64,000 bases of DNA from Corylus avellana (GCF_901000735.1 NC_081541.1:49352771-49416770), one strand, 5' to 3'. Counted from the stretch's first letter, positions 1 through 16,567 are shown. The notes: generated by a model not told the origin, from the sequence alone. Program-made: numbers and translations.

Positions 1-111
1 ATTCACAAAAGGCAGCAAAAATACATCCAATCCAAAATATTCCATACAATCAATCGATTCAATCTCATCACCAGGCACCCATGAATACTGTACAAAACAT
101 TTTTGCATCTT

Positions 112-645
112 CTAATTATCTTGTCCGGTTGCCAAGGTGTCCACCTCTGCCACAAGAGTTGTATGTTGACCTGCAACTGGTTTGTTCCGACATATTGGAC
201 ATGTCGGATGTTTCCTTATCCAAGGGTCAACGCAATTCAGATGGAAGACATGAGCACAATCCGGCAACAACCGGAGCATGTCTGTTTCCCTGTAATCCAC
301 CAGGCAGATGGAGCAGCAAGAAGCTGTCGAGGCACCCTTTTTCACTTGAGAGTAGAGGAGCTTCGGATAGCTGCTGAGAGTTGCTTCATCGACACCTTCT
401 TCAACCGTTGTCGGATTCCGGTGAGACAGGCGGTTGTGGGGGAAGCAGAGGCGGGTGCAGGCGAAAATGATGAGGAGGATTAGAAGAAAAACGCCAACAC
501 AGAAGAGGATTCCATAGGAAAATCCACTGATACTATCCCCACTGCCACTGGATATTTGGTCACTGCTGTTCATCATTCTTGAAGAAAAAGGAGTTAGAAT
601 TTTGAGAAGGGTGATGGAAATTGTTTGTGATAGAGAAACCCCCAT
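112..645 (-). CDS. ATL-type RING-H2 finger E3 ubiquitin ligase (ATL67-70-like)
   Basis: Single-exon frame of 177 codons. A hydrophobic segment at about residues 43-66 is a likely membrane anchor. A GLD-like stretch (EGVDEATLSSYPKLLYSQ, 83-100) precedes a complete RING-H2 finger: C111, C114, C130, H132, H135, C138, C149 and C152, with the Pro before the last Cys pair and the Trp (W142) typical of ATL ligases. In this family the RING recruits an E2 enzyme and the membrane segment places the ligase in endomembranes. The substrate is unknown. The second gene of this type in the window starts close to its membrane segment, so Met24 or Met25 (positions 576 and 573) may be the real start, giving about 153 residues. 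No intron is needed, as is usual for ATL genes. Family assignment is firm; the exact subfamily is inferred from the short N-terminus. Confidence 0.88.
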   Translation of the reverse strand: MGVSLSQTISITLLKILTPFSSRMMNSSDQISSGSGDSISGFSYGILFCVGVFLLILLIIFACTRLCFPHNRLSHRNPTTVEEGVDEATLSSYPKLLYSQVKKGASTASCCSICLVDYRETDMLRLLPDCAHVFHLNCVDPWIRKHPTCPICRNKPVAGQHTTLVAEVDTLATGQDN

Positions 646-2600
646 TTGGATTTAGATTTTTTCACAGAGAATGTCAACGTTTCTGTCATTTTCATGGCGA
701 GGAATCTGTTCTAATAACACTACCAATTTTTACTTTTTTTTTTTTTTTTTTTTTTTGTTGCTTTAAGGGGTGGTGTTTATCTGATGCTGCATATTGACTG
801 ACTTGAAGGGAAAGTCATTTCAAACATTCTCTCGCATATTCGATCATTTCTTTTGCTTTTTAAATATGCAGCATTAAGATGTGAATATTTTTGGTTGACT
901 CGTTGTTTTTAATTATGTGTATTGATTCCAAGGTAGATTCATTTAATAATGGTTGGTTGAGACTGTCACGTTAGTACTGTGAAGTATTTGTTAGATGAAA
1001 ATGTGATTTTTTATATTATTCTTTAGAGAATAACTTCAATTAGATTAAGGTGTAAACAAGATATTTTGCATCTTTCAATAGAAAGCAGATACCTCAACTT
1101 GAAAAGCCAGAAAATAATATAACTATTCATACCAAATCATTTTTTTTTTTCTCTTGACAAAATACCCATTGATAAAACCATTGGCGCCACTATCTTGGTT
1201 GGTTTTGGAGATTCCGATGTTGAAGGTTTGAAGACGGGTGGTGGGTATTGGGTTAAGACGAATGGAAAAGTCCATGATATTGATTTGAATTAAGATACGG
1301 TGTTTTCATTTTCATTGTATTTGATGTTTTTAACTGTTGTGTCAATTCTTTATTGAAGGCCATAAAATGGAGTTTTACACCACATCCGAATAAAATTGAC
1401 TCTCCATTTTTTAATGTGATAGTTGTGAAATAAAAATATTACTTCTAACATTACGCTTTAAATGAATAATTCTGACTTGGCAACTAAATGCCTTTTAAAA
1501 TCGTGTTAAATTTTTTCTACTTTAATTTTGTGGTGGTTAGTAGATACTTTGGTCACGCGTTTCACAGGCTTCGTTGACCTGGCCCATCAGGTTTTCGGTC
1601 GATTTGTGCCTAAAAAAAACGTATTTACTGGGTTCGACCCGATGAATTGAGTTTTTCATGCCTTCCAGGCCAATTCAAGGGCACAAACCAGCTCAATGCA
1701 AAAACCCACGTATCATTACATTTATCATGTAACAATATATACATTATTAAATTCATAAAATTTAATCTCTAAGTAAGTCACTCTCCTTTATTTTATGAAG
1801 AAAATCCTATTCTTTGGTGGAGGTTTGAACATAGACTCGAGTTTATTAATAGAAGTTGAGAAATAGAAAGGTAGATGAGGTGACATAAAAGCCTTACCTT
1901 CCCAAAGATAGAGACGCAAAAAAGCTTCTTATCAAGATGTGGCCTATCAAAAAATACAAAATAAAAAAATAAAAATATGACGAAGTCTATATCGACCCCA
2001 AAGAGCATGATCCTCCTAAATAGCTCAGAAATCAGCCATACTATTAATACCTATATAATTGAATCTTCCGAATCCCTTAAGAAAGTCACCAACAGGCATG
2101 GTCTCGAATAATAAGACCGACAGAGTTTTTCTTCAAATTAGTTTGATTCATTGTCTTTGATCAAATTTATGTGTTTTTTGAGCATGTGAGAATTACATTT
2201 TTTTTTTTTTTTTTTTTTAGTATTAAAAGAGTTGGAGGAAATCTATTAAAGTAATATGTTTTTTACATGCTATTAAAAATGGGCATAAATTTCCTCTAAA
2301 ATTGGGTTGGAGAAACTTCTTCCAACTCGGTTTATAAAATTGTTATGTGTTCCTTACAATGTGAGAACCACGTACTTTTTGAATAGCATTGAAGAACCAC
2401 ATGACATTTTAATAGATTAGGTTGAAAGAAGTTTATTCTTAAACCCAATTTGAAATAAAAAAATTTTCTTAAAAAAAACATGTGCTTCTTTTAATGCTAA
2501 GGGACACATGACAATTTTATACCTGGTCTAAAGAATTGTCATACCTAGTCTAAAGAATTGATATGCGTTCCTTAACATGTGAAAAATATATATATTTTTT
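646..2600. other. Intergenic, no gene recognised
   Basis: AT-rich sequence with homopolymer T runs near 727-756 and 2199-2218. I found no coding region with family motifs. A 71-codon minus-strand frame at 1793-2008 is hydrophobic and low-complexity and is not supported. Confidence 0.5.
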
Positions 2601-2604
2601 TATA

Positions 2605-2702
2605 CTACAAAAAAACATTGATTTTGTGATGCGTGCACAATGCAATTTTTTCAAAACGTCACCAAATGGTGACGTTTTCTCAGTAAAACGACACCCCTAA
2701 GT
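2605..2702 (+). mobile_element. Possible CACTA-like element end
   Basis: A CTACAAAAAAA stretch (2605 onward) resembles the CACTACAAAAA terminus seen at 58842 and, inverted, at 18336. It is followed by the same kind of subterminal sequence, with GTCACCAAATGGTGAC forming a short palindrome. The first bases of the terminus are altered and no partner end was found, so this is at best a relic. Confidence 0.3.
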
Positions 2703-2708
2703 CGTGTG

Positions 2709-2959
2709 TGTTAAGGATATAAATCCTTTGGATTAAATGTTGATTTTGTATTCCCTAAATCAAGGGATTTAGATAATATTTGTTAATCTGATTTAAGGGA
2801 TATGTTTGTATTTGAAATATTTCAAATCACATGTAAAGCTGTGTGTACTCAGATCATAAATCAAAGAAATATGTAGCCTATTGAGACTTTAATATGGATG
2901 CAGGCTATATGCCGAACCACCTTAATCTTTGTGTCTTTCTCTATTTCTTTCATTTATCA
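2709..2959 (+). mobile_element. Solo-LTR candidate (Ty1/copia-type LTR)
   Basis: This starts TGTTAAGG and ends TTTATCA, the TG...CA form of an LTR. Its 3' half (ATGCAGGCTATATGCCGAACC, then AATCTTTGTGTC) closely matches 17229-17312 and is clearly related to the R-U5 part of the complete LTR element at 27839-29673. No internal region follows and I see no obvious 5-bp target duplication, so it may be a solo LTR or a fragment. Confidence 0.5.
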
Positions 2960-2961
2960 TA

Positions 2962-4464
2962 GGGAAAAATATAAAAAAGCCCCCCAAACTACCAACCGTT
3001 TTCGATTTAGCCTCATAATGTTTCAAAAGTGATAAAGTAGCCCCAAAACTACCAAACTATTGCATTTTGGCCACTCCGTTAGTCAAAACCGTCAGTTTGG
3101 ACGGAAACTACAAAACGATGTCCTTTGTTACGGTTAAGTCACTACAATGCCCTTTTATGAAAAGAAAAAAAATTGGGGAAAAATATAAAAAGCCCCCCAA
3201 ACTACCAGTCATTTTCATTTTAGTTCCCTAATGTTCAGAAAGTGATAAATTAGCCCTCCAATTACCAAACAGTTGCAATTTGGCCACTCTATTAGTCATT
3301 ACTGTCAAATATGATGGAAAATTCAAAACTACGTCGTTTTGACAAGGGTAAGTTACTAAAATGCTCTTTTAGAAAAATAAAATCATATTAAAACAAGCAC
3401 GCAAAATGGCGATGTTTTGCTTGAAATTAGGGTTTCCTTACACTTACCAAAACGGCGCCATTTTGGAAAGTGTTAGGAATTAAAAGAAAAAACCTTAGAC
3501 CCCACACAAAAAAACCCCCAACCCCAGTTTATCTCTCTTCCCAAACCGCCGGCCACCACGTCGTTCTATCTCCGGCAACCTTCTCCCTCAAGTGAAAAAA
3601 ACGCAACGCCTCTCTCTCTCTCTCAAAACCGGCTGCCCCTACCATCAACATCCATCACCGCCGGCCACACCATCAAGTGGCTATGAAGCGCCACCGAAAA
3701 ATTCTTACCCATTGTATAAATCAAACAAAAAAACCACGTTCGTAGATAAACAACACCGATCCGACAGCTATACCATGAAATACAATAAAAAGATTAAGTT
3801 ATGAGTAAGATTTACAGGCTGTCGGAGATAGAACAACGTGGTGGCCGGCGGTTTTGGGGAGAGAGATAAACTGGGGTTGGGGGTTTTTTCGTGGGTCACC
3901 TACGTGGGGTCTAGGGTTTTTTCTTTTAATTCCTTGCACTTACCAAAATGGCGCCATTTTGGTAAGTGTAAGGAAACCCTAATTTCAAGCAAAACGGCGC
4001 CGTTTTGCTTGCTTGTTTTAATATGATTTTTTTTTTCCAAAAAGGGCATTTTGGTAACTTACCATTGCCAAAACGACGTAGTTTTAAATTTCTCATCATA
4101 TCTGACGGTAATGACTAACGGAGTGGCCAAATTGCAACTGTTTGGTAGTTTGGGGGCTACTTTGTCATTTTCTGAACATTATGGGGCTAAAATGAAAACG
4201 GTTGGTAGTTTGTGGGGCTTTTTTATATTTTTTCCATATATATATATATATATTTTTTTTTCATAAAAGGGCATTGTAGTAACTTACCCGTAACAAAATG
4301 ATATCGTTTTGCAGTTTTTGTCCAAACTGACGGTTTTGACTAACGGAGTGGCCAAAATGCAATAATTTGGTAGTTTCGGGGGCTACTTTATAACTTTTGG
4401 AACATTATGAGACTAAATCGAAAACAGCTGGTAGTTTAGGGGTTTTTTTTATTTATATTTTTCC
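2962..4464. mobile_element. 1.5 kb foldback (long inverted-repeat) element
   Basis: The left arm (2962-3580) is matched by the reverse complement of the right arm (3815-4464), leaving a spacer of about 235 bp. Each arm contains two diverged head-to-tail copies of a unit of about 215 bp, recognisable by the phrase CCCCCCAAACTACCA at the start of each unit (near 2980 and 3197). Short plus- and minus-strand frames inside it are by-products of the palindrome. The structure fits a non-autonomous foldback or long-TIR Mutator-like transposon. I see no transposase and did not establish a target duplication. Confidence 0.7.
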
Positions 4465-5837
4465 TTTTTATTTTCTAGTGTGTGAACAATAATTAGCTTA
4501 TTTACTATTCATAGTTGATGAAAAATCTACAAATTAACTATTCTGTCGGAGACCAAAAATGACTCAAAATAGTCAAATTTGACTATTTTGAGCCATTTGG
4601 CTACTCTTTGAGTCTTTTGGAGATGCTCTTACAAGTTTTATAGTTTAACTTTCTATTTCTCTTTATGTTATGAACCAAATTTATTTTAGGGACAAACTTA
4701 GCACAAGGATTGGGGACTTAAGTCTCCCACAAATTTAAACATCCATCTAAAATTATATTTTTTTATGAGGTCCCTTAAAAATTAGTTTTCTTCTCCTTAA
4801 TTATTTTATTTTATTGTTTTTGGGTCCCCCTCACTCAAGCTTCTGGTTTCGCCCCTGGTTGTGAATACATTTCCAATAGGAAAACGATTACACAAAAAGC
4901 AATAATTTGTCTCATCCTCTGCATTAAAAGAAACAAGTAGCCATTGTTATTCCCTCAAAAACTCTCAAGGCAGTGATTTACTTCAAAGCCCCTTTATCAA
5001 TCACATTTTCATGCGCACCAGTCAAAGCGCAACTGGTCCAATATCCCTTGAAGAAGGAAGAGATTCGAGAGATGACTGCTCACAACAACAAAAGAGCAGA
5101 GTTGTAAAGCTACGGGCATCATTACACCACCATGGAGGAAGCAATTTAATAGAATTCTTTCTTCTAAGAACAGATGCTAATTAATTAACATGCTGCTGAA
5201 TTGAGTAATTTTCTCCATCTCAATTTGTCTTTTATAGTCATTAGGATAAGACTTGTAATATGTGGCTATTTTCACTCCAAATTTATGAATAAAATACTGA
5301 TTGATCTCTTAATAAATTTACAAACTGGTCAAGTTTTGATCTGATCAATCTTGTGCATTCTTCATGGCTTCGCCATTGAAAAAACTGCTTCTCAAATCTT
5401 ATACAACATAACAAAGGGGAAAAAAGAAAATCCAAGGGTATTGATTTTGAACTTATGTACTGGGTGAGATCATATATATACATTTTAGTTAATTCATACA
5501 TCGTAGGCCTGGAACTTTCCAGCTTTCAGCTTTTCACTTTGTTCCCAGTTTGTCTGTCTTTCGCTTGATGTGGGTCTGTAGCCTTGTTGAAACCTTTGTT
5601 CTATCACTGTTACGGCTATATGTTGCTCTCTGCCTCAATTTGATTGATGTTTATTGTCAAAGTACTTCTACCTACTTTGTTCAATATTTATTCACTATTC
5701 GTTTCTGCAAAGCATGCATGGATGGCAGTGGGTGACTTGTTTGTAAGATTTTGTAACTTGATTTATGTTGGGTTGATCTTGTGCCCTCATATTACTCAAT
5801 CTGCAAATTATACCATTTTCTTAGATAAAATGAATAG
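4465..5837. other. Intergenic, no gene recognised
   Basis: AT-rich sequence with short frames only. None shows a recognisable domain or a credible splice structure. Confidence 0.4.
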
Positions 5838-6946
5838 TCCAATGAAGCTTATTTTTTACTCAATTGTGCTACGAACATAAATTCTCTACAAACTGGTTTG
5901 TTGAATCTTCTCAAGTCTTGCCATCTTTTCAATAACTGTTGCCCTTGCTGTCCTCATCTTTCATGCATATTCTCCGGCCTGATTTTCTTCATATGACACT
6001 TATCTGCATCATATACTTTAACATTAGGCTTCTAGTTCATAGTAAAAGGAAAAACTTGACCTACGTAGAAAGAGCATTACCATAATAACACCCACTCGCT
6101 GAGAGTTGCATAGGAGAGGGCCTAGACAGTGAAAATCGCAGGTGCTCCCTCAAGTTTGACTGAGCCATAACCTGACCTACTCGCATCAAGGCATCAATGA
6201 AAATCTAATGCGGCTAATATTAATCAGGCACATGTGAGAATTCTCCATTGCGGAGATTCAAATCCACGCTCTAGTTCATGCCTTGACCACTTGAGAATTT
6301 ATTTACGCCATTGAATCGCCACCCTTGATGGTAAAGAAAAATTATATTTCATTTCATTTCGAACATATGCTTAAAAAATATGACATGTTCACTAATCTTA
6401 CAGTTGGGCCGAGCCCAAATAAGCTGCAGGTTCCATAAGGAGGCCCAGAGAAAATAGGGTTTGCACAACACTACTTGATGGATTATATGCAGATATATTC
6501 CCTGTAAAGCCCAAATTGCTTAGTTGACATGATTTTTTATTTGTTTTCCTTCGTTAAAATTATGAATAATAAGATAATCTCTTTAATTGTTACCATACAC
6601 ACATGAGTTAAATATATACACTTTTTATCTTTTGACAGGGGAAAAAAGTATAATTTAACAATGAGACGTACCATTTCTTCCATCCTTTCACTTTTCAAAA
6701 TTACAATTTTTAGTATTTTTCAATAACTCACATGCGTTTTCTTTCTTTATGTTGGCTCTCGAGGTGCTTGTCCTCTTAGATTATTTATCAATTTCCTTTT
6801 ATTTATCCTTTATATCTTATGATTTTGTAGGTAATTTAAGAGAAATGCTATGGGTCAATAAGTTTCTCATATTTAGCTCATATTATTTTACAAATTTAAT
6901 AGATCAATCATTAAATTTTTGGGGTCCATTATTGACTTATGAAAAA
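5838..6946. repeat. Duplicated block, partner of 29674-30782
   Basis: From CAATGAAGC onward this is collinear with 29674-30782 at high but not perfect identity, with single-base changes and a few small indels. The match begins immediately beside the 3' LTR of the contig 2 retrotransposon and runs to the second assembly gap. A segment near 6260 resembles a tRNA B-box but has no matching A-box. Confidence 0.85.
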
Positions 6947-6997
6947 ATCTACATAAATCCACAAATCTAATGGTTGATTTGAAATATAAGATGACCA

Positions 6998-7003
<6 letters not shown>

Positions 7004-7044
<41 letters not shown>
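7004..7044. repeat. (AT)n microsatellite
   Basis: Uninterrupted TA dinucleotide run of about 40 bp. It lies at the edge of a member of the MITE-like family that carries the phrase AAATCTAATGGTTGAT. Confidence 0.9.
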
Positions 7045-7051
<7 letters not shown>

Positions 7052-7432
7052 TCCTAATTTAACTACCAAATGGACACATCACGGTGACGTGGAAATTGAG
7101 GCACCAATCCATGTCAGAGTGGGAATTAAGGGATGTTGATTTTTAATGCATTACATATTTTCCAATGACTTTGTGAAAAAAGTTCTAGTCAGTCCATGTC
7201 GATCGACGTGGATTCCTAACACTAAATTCCATGTTTTGAACTTTCAAAGTCCAGCTATTCATTTTTCTAAATCTTCACGCGTTCTCCCATTATTCAAGTT
7301 TTTTCGAAGAAGTTTTAATCTTCGGACAATTTTCTGTTGTACAAGCCATGACGTTTCGTACAAGAAGGAATGAAAAGCAAGCTTATGGTAAATTAATACA
7401 AGTTTAGTTAGTAAATTAATACAAGCAAGCAA

Positions 7433-7586
7433 GTGACATGTAATACAATATCAGTGCAAGACCTTGTCCCGAGTACAAGAAGGTTGTACTCGGGTTGTAG
7501 GGTTGTACACAAGAAGGTTGTACCCTACAAGAAGGTTGTAGGGTTGGCGTTGTCCCGAGTGACATGTAATACAATATCAGTGCTCC
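7433..7586. repeat. Direct and inverted short repeats
   Basis: The phrase GTGACATGTAATACAATATC occurs near 7433 and again near 7559. Between them, ACAAGAAGGTTGTA is repeated several times with GTTGTA/TACAAC inversions. I do not recognise the element. Confidence 0.55.
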
Positions 7587-7664
7587 GACCATTGTACGCT
7601 ACCGTCCATAACACTAGTAGCCCGACTTAGTCCGGCCTTGGGTGGCCCACGCTACTAATGATGT

Positions 7665-7997
7665 ACGTCATGTAGTGAACCGCCCGTTAAGGTTGCCCCG
7701 ATTACGAAATAACCATTGGATTCAAGGCTCATATATCATATCCACACACAGTTTGACCATAGAATCAAGTCTATATAATAAGTTTATGACCATTATACCG
7801 CACGTACCGGTGTACCATGTCATACAATGCAACGTCATGTAATGACCCGCCCATTAAGGCTGTGTCGGTCAAAAAATAACCATTGGATTTAAGACCCATA
7901 TATCATATTCACACACAGTTTGATCATAGAATCAAGTCTATATAGTAAGCTCATGACCATTATATCGCACGTACCGGTGTACCATGTCATACAATAC
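7665..7997. repeat. Two-copy tandem repeat, period 167 bp
   Basis: ACGTCATGTA occurs at 7665 and 7832. The following sequence (CATATATCATAT, CACACACAGTTTGA, CGCACGTACCGGTGTACC) is repeated in the same order with scattered substitutions. Function is unknown. The opening words resemble sequence near 23490-23530, so this may be part of a dispersed repeat. Confidence 0.75.
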
Positions 7998-8239
7998 ATC
8001 TTATCAACCAATCATTAAAGTAGTTACTAGGTTGTACAAAATATAGGCATGCTCATATCATATGCGTGTTCAGTCAGCTGACATATTGCACGTTTTTAAG
8101 GAAAGTGTTTATAAGCATTTACTTACCTCGTGCACTCGCTCGAGTCCTCTGACATCACAATTTCCTGTTATAATGAAATATGATGCATCGTTATAAATGG
8201 TACTAGAGAACTCTCCAAACGGCACAATAAGTTTCTACC

Positions 8240-8630
8240 TAACAAAAGAGGTCGTCAAAACCTTAAAATGCCGGCACAGCAACCTTCGCTGGTGTCGACA
8301 GAGGACGCCAGCGCATCCTCCTCTACCGGCGTCAACAGATGACGCCGGCACATATTCCTTCTCCGGCATTTGCAGAAGACGTTGGCATCCTCCTTTGCTG
8401 GCGTCGACAGATGACACCAGCACATATTCCTTCTCCAGCGTTTGCAAAAGACACCATCCTTGAGATTATCTTCACCAGTGTTCGCTCAAAACAACGGGAA
8501 AAAGCTTTGCCGAAACTGTTTAACATGGCGTTAACACTAAACGCCGGGATTACAATTAACAGCGTTTGTTTTCTCTTCCCTAGCGCTTTTTGGGCGCTTG
8601 GAGAACCTCTCTTTTTTTTTTTTGGTAGTG
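8240..8630. mobile_element. CACTA-like relic with GC-rich minisatellite
   Basis: The right end reads, on the minus strand, CACTACCAAAAAAA (8617-8630), like a CACTA terminus. Inside, a unit built on CCGGCGTCAACAGATGACGC and CATATTCCTTCTCC is repeated (about 8328-8455). The same GGCGTC-rich wording recurs inside the CACTA-like element near 17900. Overlapping frames on both strands are by-products of the repeat. Confidence 0.45.
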
Positions 8631-8715
8631 TGTTAAAGCTAGGCTTAATTGCTTAGTAGCTAGATAGTTTACTTATGGTTTGTTATTATTTTCTAGGAAA
8701 AAATGTAATTTAGCA

Positions 8716-8945
8716 CTTTGAACTATTATTTATTTAGTAAACTTTTATAAGAATAAAAAAAAAATTTTAAAAAAAATTATGGTTTGAGGATAGGCCTCTG
8801 GCTGGGCAGGGTCACAAGGAGGGGACAGCCCTTTGAACTATTATTTATTTAGTAAACTTTTATAAGAATAAAAAAAAAAAAAAAAATTATGGTTTGTGGA
8901 TAGGCCTCTGGCCGGGCAGGGTCACAAGGAGTGGACAATTCGAGA
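8716..8945. repeat. Two-copy tandem repeat, period 115 bp
   Basis: CTTTGAACTATTATTTATTT starts at 8716 and at 8831. Each copy ends in an A-rich run followed by GGATAGGCCTCTGGC and GGGCAGGGTCACAAGGA. Confidence 0.8.
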
Positions 8946-11838
8946 TTAAAAGGGTTAATTGGAAAATGTGTGTTTGCAGGTGGGGATTAAATGCACAAGG
9001 ATTTAGATTCAATGGCTCATATTGGAAGGGATTAATCAAGGGTGACAGATGAATGGTATTTTCAAAGGGACAATAGATGGAATGGTATTTTCAAAGGGAC
9101 AATAGATGTAGCTGAAAGCGAATGATATTTGGTATTTAATGTTGATGGAAGAGAACAAAGGATAAGGATTCTCACCATTTCATTTAACTAGATTTAAGGA
9201 AAATTATATGGTTTAGAGGGCTGCTAGGCATCCCAATACTTTTTCTCAAATTCCCTTTCCCAAATGATTTGGACCCTACATTCATTTAAGAAAAAAAAAA
9301 CAATATAAATCTATTTATCTATTGAATGGACCAGATCATTTGGGAAAAGGGATTTAATAAAAAAGTGTTGGAATATCTAGTATTATCCTATGGTTTCTAG
9401 GCAGAAGTAACGATTGGGAAAAAAGGCCAAAGAAAGGAAAAAAATAAAATAACTTTTTATTTTTTAATGTTTCAATAAATATTAAAAATTCATCTAGTAC
9501 ATGTATTGCGTTTAAGCATGTTGATGTGAATCTCAGTTAGAAAAATAGACAAAACCTGAACCAAAGATGCAAGTTGGTATTTTAGTTTACGACAGGTATC
9601 ACATGTAGTACATTTTGAAACCAAAGTAGCTATTTGATAATGGCTCTTACCACAACTACCAAAAAAAAGCATTTAACTCTTATATAAATATATATACACA
9701 CGTGTTACTTTCACCCAAAAAAAACTAAATTCCAATAGTAGATTAAAGATAGATGAACGTGTATTTAGTTAGAATGTAAAGATAAAAAGAGATTTTCGTC
9801 TTTGGAAGACTTATTCTAACAGACATTATATACTGAGAATGGGATTACAACATAAAATAAAGGAAACTAATAAATGAGCTCTAGAGTCTGATATCGCATG
9901 GTGCAACAGCTAGTCTTGCATCATTTAAGGCTTGCTAGTGGCACTTGAGATATTGTCATTTGTCAAATATACTCGCGATATTTCCAGAAAAAAAAAAACA
10001 AAAAAAGAAAAAAGAAAAAAAGAAGAAAGATAATGGTAGTTGTGGATAGAAACTGTTAGTTAGCCCTATGAGCACGTTCACCACTAGGGGACAATGTACC
10101 TTGACTTCGTTGGGGACCAGTAGAAGTCATTTTTTCATGTAAGAGCATCTCCAGCAGTGTAGCTAAAAGGGAGATATTAGCTATATTTAGCTATTTTTGT
10201 TCTTTGTTTTGCCCCAATAGAATAGCTTCATATTAGCTATTATACCTTAACTGCTACAGTGAATAGCTTTATATTGCTATTCATTGTAGCACACTAGATT
10301 GTTAAATACAATATTAATTTTCACATTATTTTCTCTCTCTTCTCTCTCTCCCTCAACCTTTCTCTCCCTCCCTCAACGTTTCTCTCTCTTCTCTCTTCTC
10401 TGTTCATGAATTTATGATACAAATTCAAGTCTTTTGAATCCCTAAAAACTCCTCAAAAAATAAAAATTGAAAGCATGCATATAATTGACAAATTAAAAAT
10501 GAAAAAAATAAAAATAAATAAAAATAACAAATAGGTATACTACGTGAATCAATTCTATTGCAATTTACAAGATGATGCAATAGCGGTTGCGGATCCAAAA
10601 AATAATAATAATAATAATAATAATATTTTAAAAAAATAGAGAATGAAATAAAAAATCTGTTAGAGTTGGTATTAAAAAATGAGTAGCTAAAATAGAGAAT
10701 TGTGCTTTTTGACTAGGTAGAATACCTCTTACTGCTGGAAATGCTCTAAGATGACAAATATTTGGAAAAAAAACACTAAAACTAGTCTGGAGGTGCTTGT
10801 AACATGTGCAGGAATATAATGCATGCCTATCCCTCCCCAATTTCACTTGCATTATGAAGAGTCCCCATTTTAGAAGAGTCAAAAGACTATCTCTATCTGG
10901 CCATTGCCTTAAACCTTCAAACACGGCAATCCATCCCTCCTTCCCATAATTATTTGACCAAATAAGGATCACAAAAAATATCTCTCGGTTTGAAGATAAG
11001 AAAGATGTTATGTTTCAACAACTTATGAGAAAGAATACCAAGAACACACGCTGATATAGATAGCTAATTAATAACAATAATAACTTCACAAGATTCATAT
11101 ATAATAAGATCATTGACCATATCTGATAAATCAATATTTATTCAGATAAGTGTTGCAATACGACAAAGAGAAATGATTGATGTTCATATTTTTTTCATCT
11201 CATCTTAGAAATTAATCATTAGGTTTGTAGACTTATGTGAGCCACATATAAGTCAATGGTAGATGCTACAAATCTAATGGTTGATATAAAAATATCGCAT
11301 TTTGATTTATAGATTTGGGAGTGGTTCAACCATTCTCATGTCGGAAAAATGAGGGTGGTCGAGCCACCCCTTTTTATTTATTTATTTATTTTTGGATTTG
11401 TTTTGTTTTGATTTTGTTTTTTTAACACTAATCCTGGGGGTATTTTAAGAAGTTTAGGTCTTTAAAAGTCATGTGTGACATGCGTGAGTGGCATTCCATC
11501 CAAAGAGACGAAAAAAAGTTTACAGGGGGTCTAACATGCTACGGTTAGGTAATTTTGGGGGTCGAATGCCACTTTTAAACATTGGATGCTAAAATGCAAA
11601 TGAGAGTATATTTCAGGGGCTTAAGTGTAATTTCACCCAATAATTTTTTAATGAAGGCTAAATTTTTATTTTATAAATTTCATAGAGGTGTAAGAAACAT
11701 TTCACTTGTTAGGCGTCTGAGCTAACACAAAACCTAATGGTAGTGGTGAAATTAAAAGGTACTGAAAATATATATATAATACACACATTACAACTTTTGA
11801 TAATTTAAGTCTAACATTGCAATACAAGTGACATATCA
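8937..11838. repeat. Duplicated block, partner of 25557-27838
   Basis: Collinear with contig 2 from its first base (CAATTCGAGATTAAAAGGG) to GTGACATAT. Differences are scattered substitutions, an extra tandem copy of about 31 bp near 9060-9105 here, and a 604-bp MITE present here but absent from the partner. No gene is evident in either copy. Small minus-strand frames (for example 9490-9672) are shared but show no family features. Confidence 0.9.
10143..10746. mobile_element. Tourist/PIF-Harbinger-like MITE with TAA target duplication
   Basis: Terminal inverted repeats are GAGCATCTCCAGCAGT at the left and, inverted, GAGCATTTCCAGCAGT at the right. The element is flanked by TAA on both sides (10140-10142 and 10747-10749). 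The duplicate locus in contig 2 (near 26737) reads CATGTAAGATGAC with a single TAA and no element, an exact empty site. A 3-bp TAA target duplication and this terminus are typical of Tourist-like MITEs. The interior is CT-rich and non-coding. Confidence 0.9.
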
Positions 11839-12331
11839 CACGGTGTAAATTAACTTTCCCCTTGAATTTGCTTTACTTAATCAATAGATACCTCTCTAGA
11901 TATTCTAATTCACGAGGCTTAATTTTATTTTTTTTAATCTGTGCAAATTTATCCGTCATTTTATTTCTTAGAGATCATATGATGTTTGAAAAAAAATTGA
12001 ATTTAGTGAATTGAAGTGATAGTTTTACTAAGATAAATTACAAATATATTAATACATAAAAGATTAATTTGTAATATATAAAAACATTTCTTATAATATA
12101 AAATATTTTTGAAATTAAATTCTAATTAAAAAAACTGCACATAATCCGGGTTATAAGCTAATTAAATTAAAGCTAAAATCTTTATTTGGTACACTATACA
12201 AAGCAGTGTAGAACTAAAGCAAAGGCTCAAATAATTACAATCATTTTCCTCCATGTTCCGCCAATACTTTCATTTTATTTGCATATTCCTTCAATTATTA
12301 ATGTAATACATGTAGCATAGAATGTCATGGA
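11839..12331. other. Intergenic, downstream of the subtilase
   Basis: AT-rich sequence downstream of the subtilase stop codon on the minus strand. It probably contains its 3' untranslated region. Nothing else is recognisable. Confidence 0.4.
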
Positions 12332-16252
<3,921 letters not shown>

Positions 16253-16567
16253 TGGAGGGGTCAGCTATAAACTTGTCTACAATGTATATATATATATATA
16301 TGGAACTGGTGGGGTTCGAAGAAGTTGGGGTTGGGGGTGCCGGGTGAAACTCTCCACCACTGACGCCCGGTCAATTCACACCTAGGTGACCAAGTCCAAT
16401 TTAACGACGACAGTGCTTGATATTTCTAACCATTCCCTTCACATGATGTAGATGTTCTACCCTTATATGATAAAGAACTCAAATCTTACGAAATTCTGAA
16501 ATGGTCAGACATGGCATTGGCAGCTGCCTTGCCGAGGGTGTTAAGTCTTCATCTGCCACTAGCGCCG

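Noticed and set aside
6250..6290. A tRNA-gene-like B-box (GAGATTCAAATCC), also at 30090-30105
   Set aside because: I found no A-box at the right distance, no cloverleaf arms and no target duplication. It is better seen as part of the duplicated block.
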